From Actinoplanes sp. NBC_00393 (GTDB lineage Bacteria > Actinomycetota > Actinomycetes > Mycobacteriales > Micromonosporaceae), in assembly GCF_036053395.1 (NCBI RefSeq), contig NZ_CP107942.1, positions 2,322,501 through 2,386,500 of the forward strand: a stretch of DNA of 64,000 bases, given 5' to 3'. The number at the start of each line of letters is the position of its first letter. The stretch's first letter is position 1. Positions 62,631-64,000 of this stretch are shown here, piece after piece. The translations under genes and the position numbers were made by a program. The notes beneath the pieces are model-generated. The model searched no databases. It was not told the origin of the DNA and saw only the letters and a list, made by a program, of their open reading frames with translations.

Positions 62631-63448
62631 CGCTTCCCGCGACGGTCGGCGTCGTCGGTGGCGGACGGATGGGCGCCGGGATCGCGTATGCGTTCCTCGC
62701 CGCGGGCAGCGAGGTGATCGTCGTCGAGAGCAGCGCGCAGACCGTCGAGGCGGCACGCGAGCGGGTGCAGCGGTCCCTAAACCGGGGTGCGGTGCCGTCA
62801 ACCGCGGCGCAGCGGCTGCGGGTGATGACGGAGCCGTCCGCGCTGGGCGGTTGCGACCTGGTCGTGGAGGCCGTTCCGGAGGACCCGGCTCTCAAGGCCG
62901 AGGTGCTGGCCGGCGTCGAGAAACACGCGCCGGGCGCCGTGCTGGCCACCAACACCAGCAGCCTGTCCATCGACGCCCTGGCCGCCGGGCTGGACGCCCC
63001 GGAGCGTTTCCTCGGGCTGCATTTCTTCAACCCGGTTCCGGTCAGCGACCTGGTGGAGATCGTGGTCGGCGCCCGCACCGCGCCTGATCTGGTCGATCGG
63101 GCCCGCGGCTGGGTCGAGGCGCTCGGCAAGAGCCCGATCGTCGTGCATGACACCCCGGGGTTCGCCAGCAGCCGGCTCGGCGTGCACCTCGCGCTGGAGG
63201 CGATGCGCATGCTCGAGGAGGGCGTGGCGTCCGCCGCCGACATCGACACCGCGATGACGCTGGGCTACCGGCATCCGACCGGGCCGCTGCGCACCACCGA
63301 CCTGGTCGGCCTGGACGTGCGGCTGGCCATCGCCGAGCATCTGGCCCGCGAGCTCGGGCCCCGCTTCGAGCCACCGGCCATCCTGCGTGACCTGGTCGCC
63401 GCCGGGCACCTCGGCCGCAAGAGCGGGCAGGGGTTCTTCACGTGGTGA
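62627..63448 (+). CDS. paaH: 3-hydroxyacyl-CoA dehydrogenase (3-hydroxyadipyl-CoA)
   Basis: 273 residues from GTG 62627. Rossmann motif VGVVGGGRMGAGIAYAF, then EAVPEDPALKAE, TNTSSLSI, LGLHFFNPVP (catalytic His) and GRKSGQGFFTW at the end. The single NAD and C-terminal helical domain fit PaaH-type enzymes. Coupled to paaJ and paaI. Confidence 0.93.
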
Positions 63449-63864
63449 GCGTGGCCGGCGACGACATCGCCCGGCGCAGCGCCGAGATCATGCTGGCCGG
63501 CGATGCCGCCAGCCGCTCGCTGGGCATCACCCTGGAGCACGTCGGTCCGGGCACCGCCGAGGTCGCGATGACGGTACGGGCGGACATGACCAACGGCTGG
63601 GACCTGTGCCAGGGCGGGCTGATCGCGGCGCTGGCCGACGCGGCGTTCGCGGTTGCCTGCAACACCTACGGCGAGGTGACGGTCGCTGCCGGGTTCGACA
63701 TCACGTTCCTGGAGTCCGCGCGCGCCGGCGACCAGCTGCGGGCGCGAGCCGTCGAGCGGGCCCGACGCGGCCGGTCCGGCATCTACGACGTCACGGTGCT
63801 GCGGGCCGACACGGTCATCGCGGAGTTCCGGGGAAGGAGCCGCTCACTGGGCCGGCCGATCTAA
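63445..63864 (+). CDS. paaI: Acyl-CoA thioesterase PaaI
   Basis: 139 residues from GTG 63445, which overlaps the paaH stop; GTG 63442 is adjacent. Hotdog fold with NGWDLCQGGLIAALADAAFA (catalytic D65) and FDITFLESARAGDQLRARA. It rescues CoA from dead-end intermediates such as ring-hydroxylated phenylacetyl-CoA. Last gene of the visible paa operon. Confidence 0.94.
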   Translation: MSVAGDDIARRSAEIMLAGDAASRSLGITLEHVGPGTAEVAMTVRADMTNGWDLCQGGLIAALADAAFAVACNTYGEVTVAAGFDITFLESARAGDQLRARAVERARRGRSGIYDVTVLRADTVIAEFRGRSRSLGRPI

Positions 63865-63869
63865 GGGCG

Positions 63870-63966
63870 CCGCGCGATCGGAGGGACCGCGCGATCGGAG
63901 GGGCCGCGCGAAAGGAGAGGCCGCGCGATCTGAGGAGCCCCCACTGGGGCCGGCCGATCTGAGGGG
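63870..63966. repeat. 17-bp tandem repeat and duplicated paaI 3' end
   Basis: CCGCGCGATCGGAGGGG recurs at 63870, 63887, 63904 and 63921. Next, CACTGGGGCCGGCCGATCTGAG (63942 on) copies the paaI end CACTGGGCCGGCCGATCTAAG (63845 on). The rest of the window to 64,000 shows no gene. Confidence 0.85.
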
Positions 63967-64000
63967 CCGCCTACTGGGCAGCCTGATTTGCGGGCCCCGC

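Overview
The window is high-GC DNA that reads as an actinomycete, most likely a soil member of the Micromonosporaceae such as an Actinoplanes-like genus. That placement is inference. It rests on CBM2-bearing secreted cellulose enzymes, a Methyltransf_19 type SAM enzyme, an LLM/F420-type oxidoreductase, a membrane-anchored Ser/Thr kinase, frequent GTG/TTG starts, 4-base GTGA/ATGA gene overlaps, and several genes whose -10-like hexamer sits 6-8 nt before the start codon (leaderless mRNA). I saw no rRNA, tRNA, CRISPR array, insertion sequence or prophage.

Bases 1-10,000 are a plant- and fungal-polysaccharide region. It holds the end of a probable sugar-binding protein, a GH36 alpha-galactosidase, an LPMO (AA10-CBM2) in operon with a CBM2-GH5-X2-CBM46 endoglucanase, a divergent GH43 enzyme coupled to a LacI regulator, and a GH18 chitinase. 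A secreted GH2 enzyme with an AbfB domain lies at 24.1-26.5 kb. Bases 10-24 kb hold regulators and transporters: GyrI-like protein, GNAT, serine hydrolase/TetR pair, MFS/MocR pair, a chromate-resistance operon with chrB split in two (chrB-N, chrB-C, chrA), a 62-bp tandem repeat array, a TauE/SafE permease, a kelch lipoprotein, a methyltransferase, and an epoxide hydrolase/WYL pair. Bases 26-37 kb carry mixed singletons: kinase, patatin, LURP-one-like protein, hydrolases, a GH25 lysozyme and a Vps62-like protein.

Bases 37.4-39.7 kb hold dgdA with a divergent LysR regulator (dgdR-like), for 2,2-dialkylglycine (Aib) breakdown. A gene-poor repeat region follows at 39.7-40.9 kb.

The most interesting locus is 40.9-49.9 kb. 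A 1303-residue single-module NRPS with the Pls layout (A-T, then transmembrane pairs and beta-helix domains) is translationally coupled to an M1 metallopeptidase. It lies back to back with an ABC-2 exporter plus two-component system. The adenylation pocket reads as DAESIGTVVK, close to the lysine code, so this is a candidate epsilon-poly-lysine-type synthetase.

The remainder holds a TMEM175-like channel, cspA with a structured leader, an LLM oxidoreductase, a GT2, a membrane-anchored repeat protein, and a phenylacetate catabolic cluster: paaZ divergent from paaABCDE-paaJ-paaH-paaI, with a 22-bp palindromic operator between the two arms.
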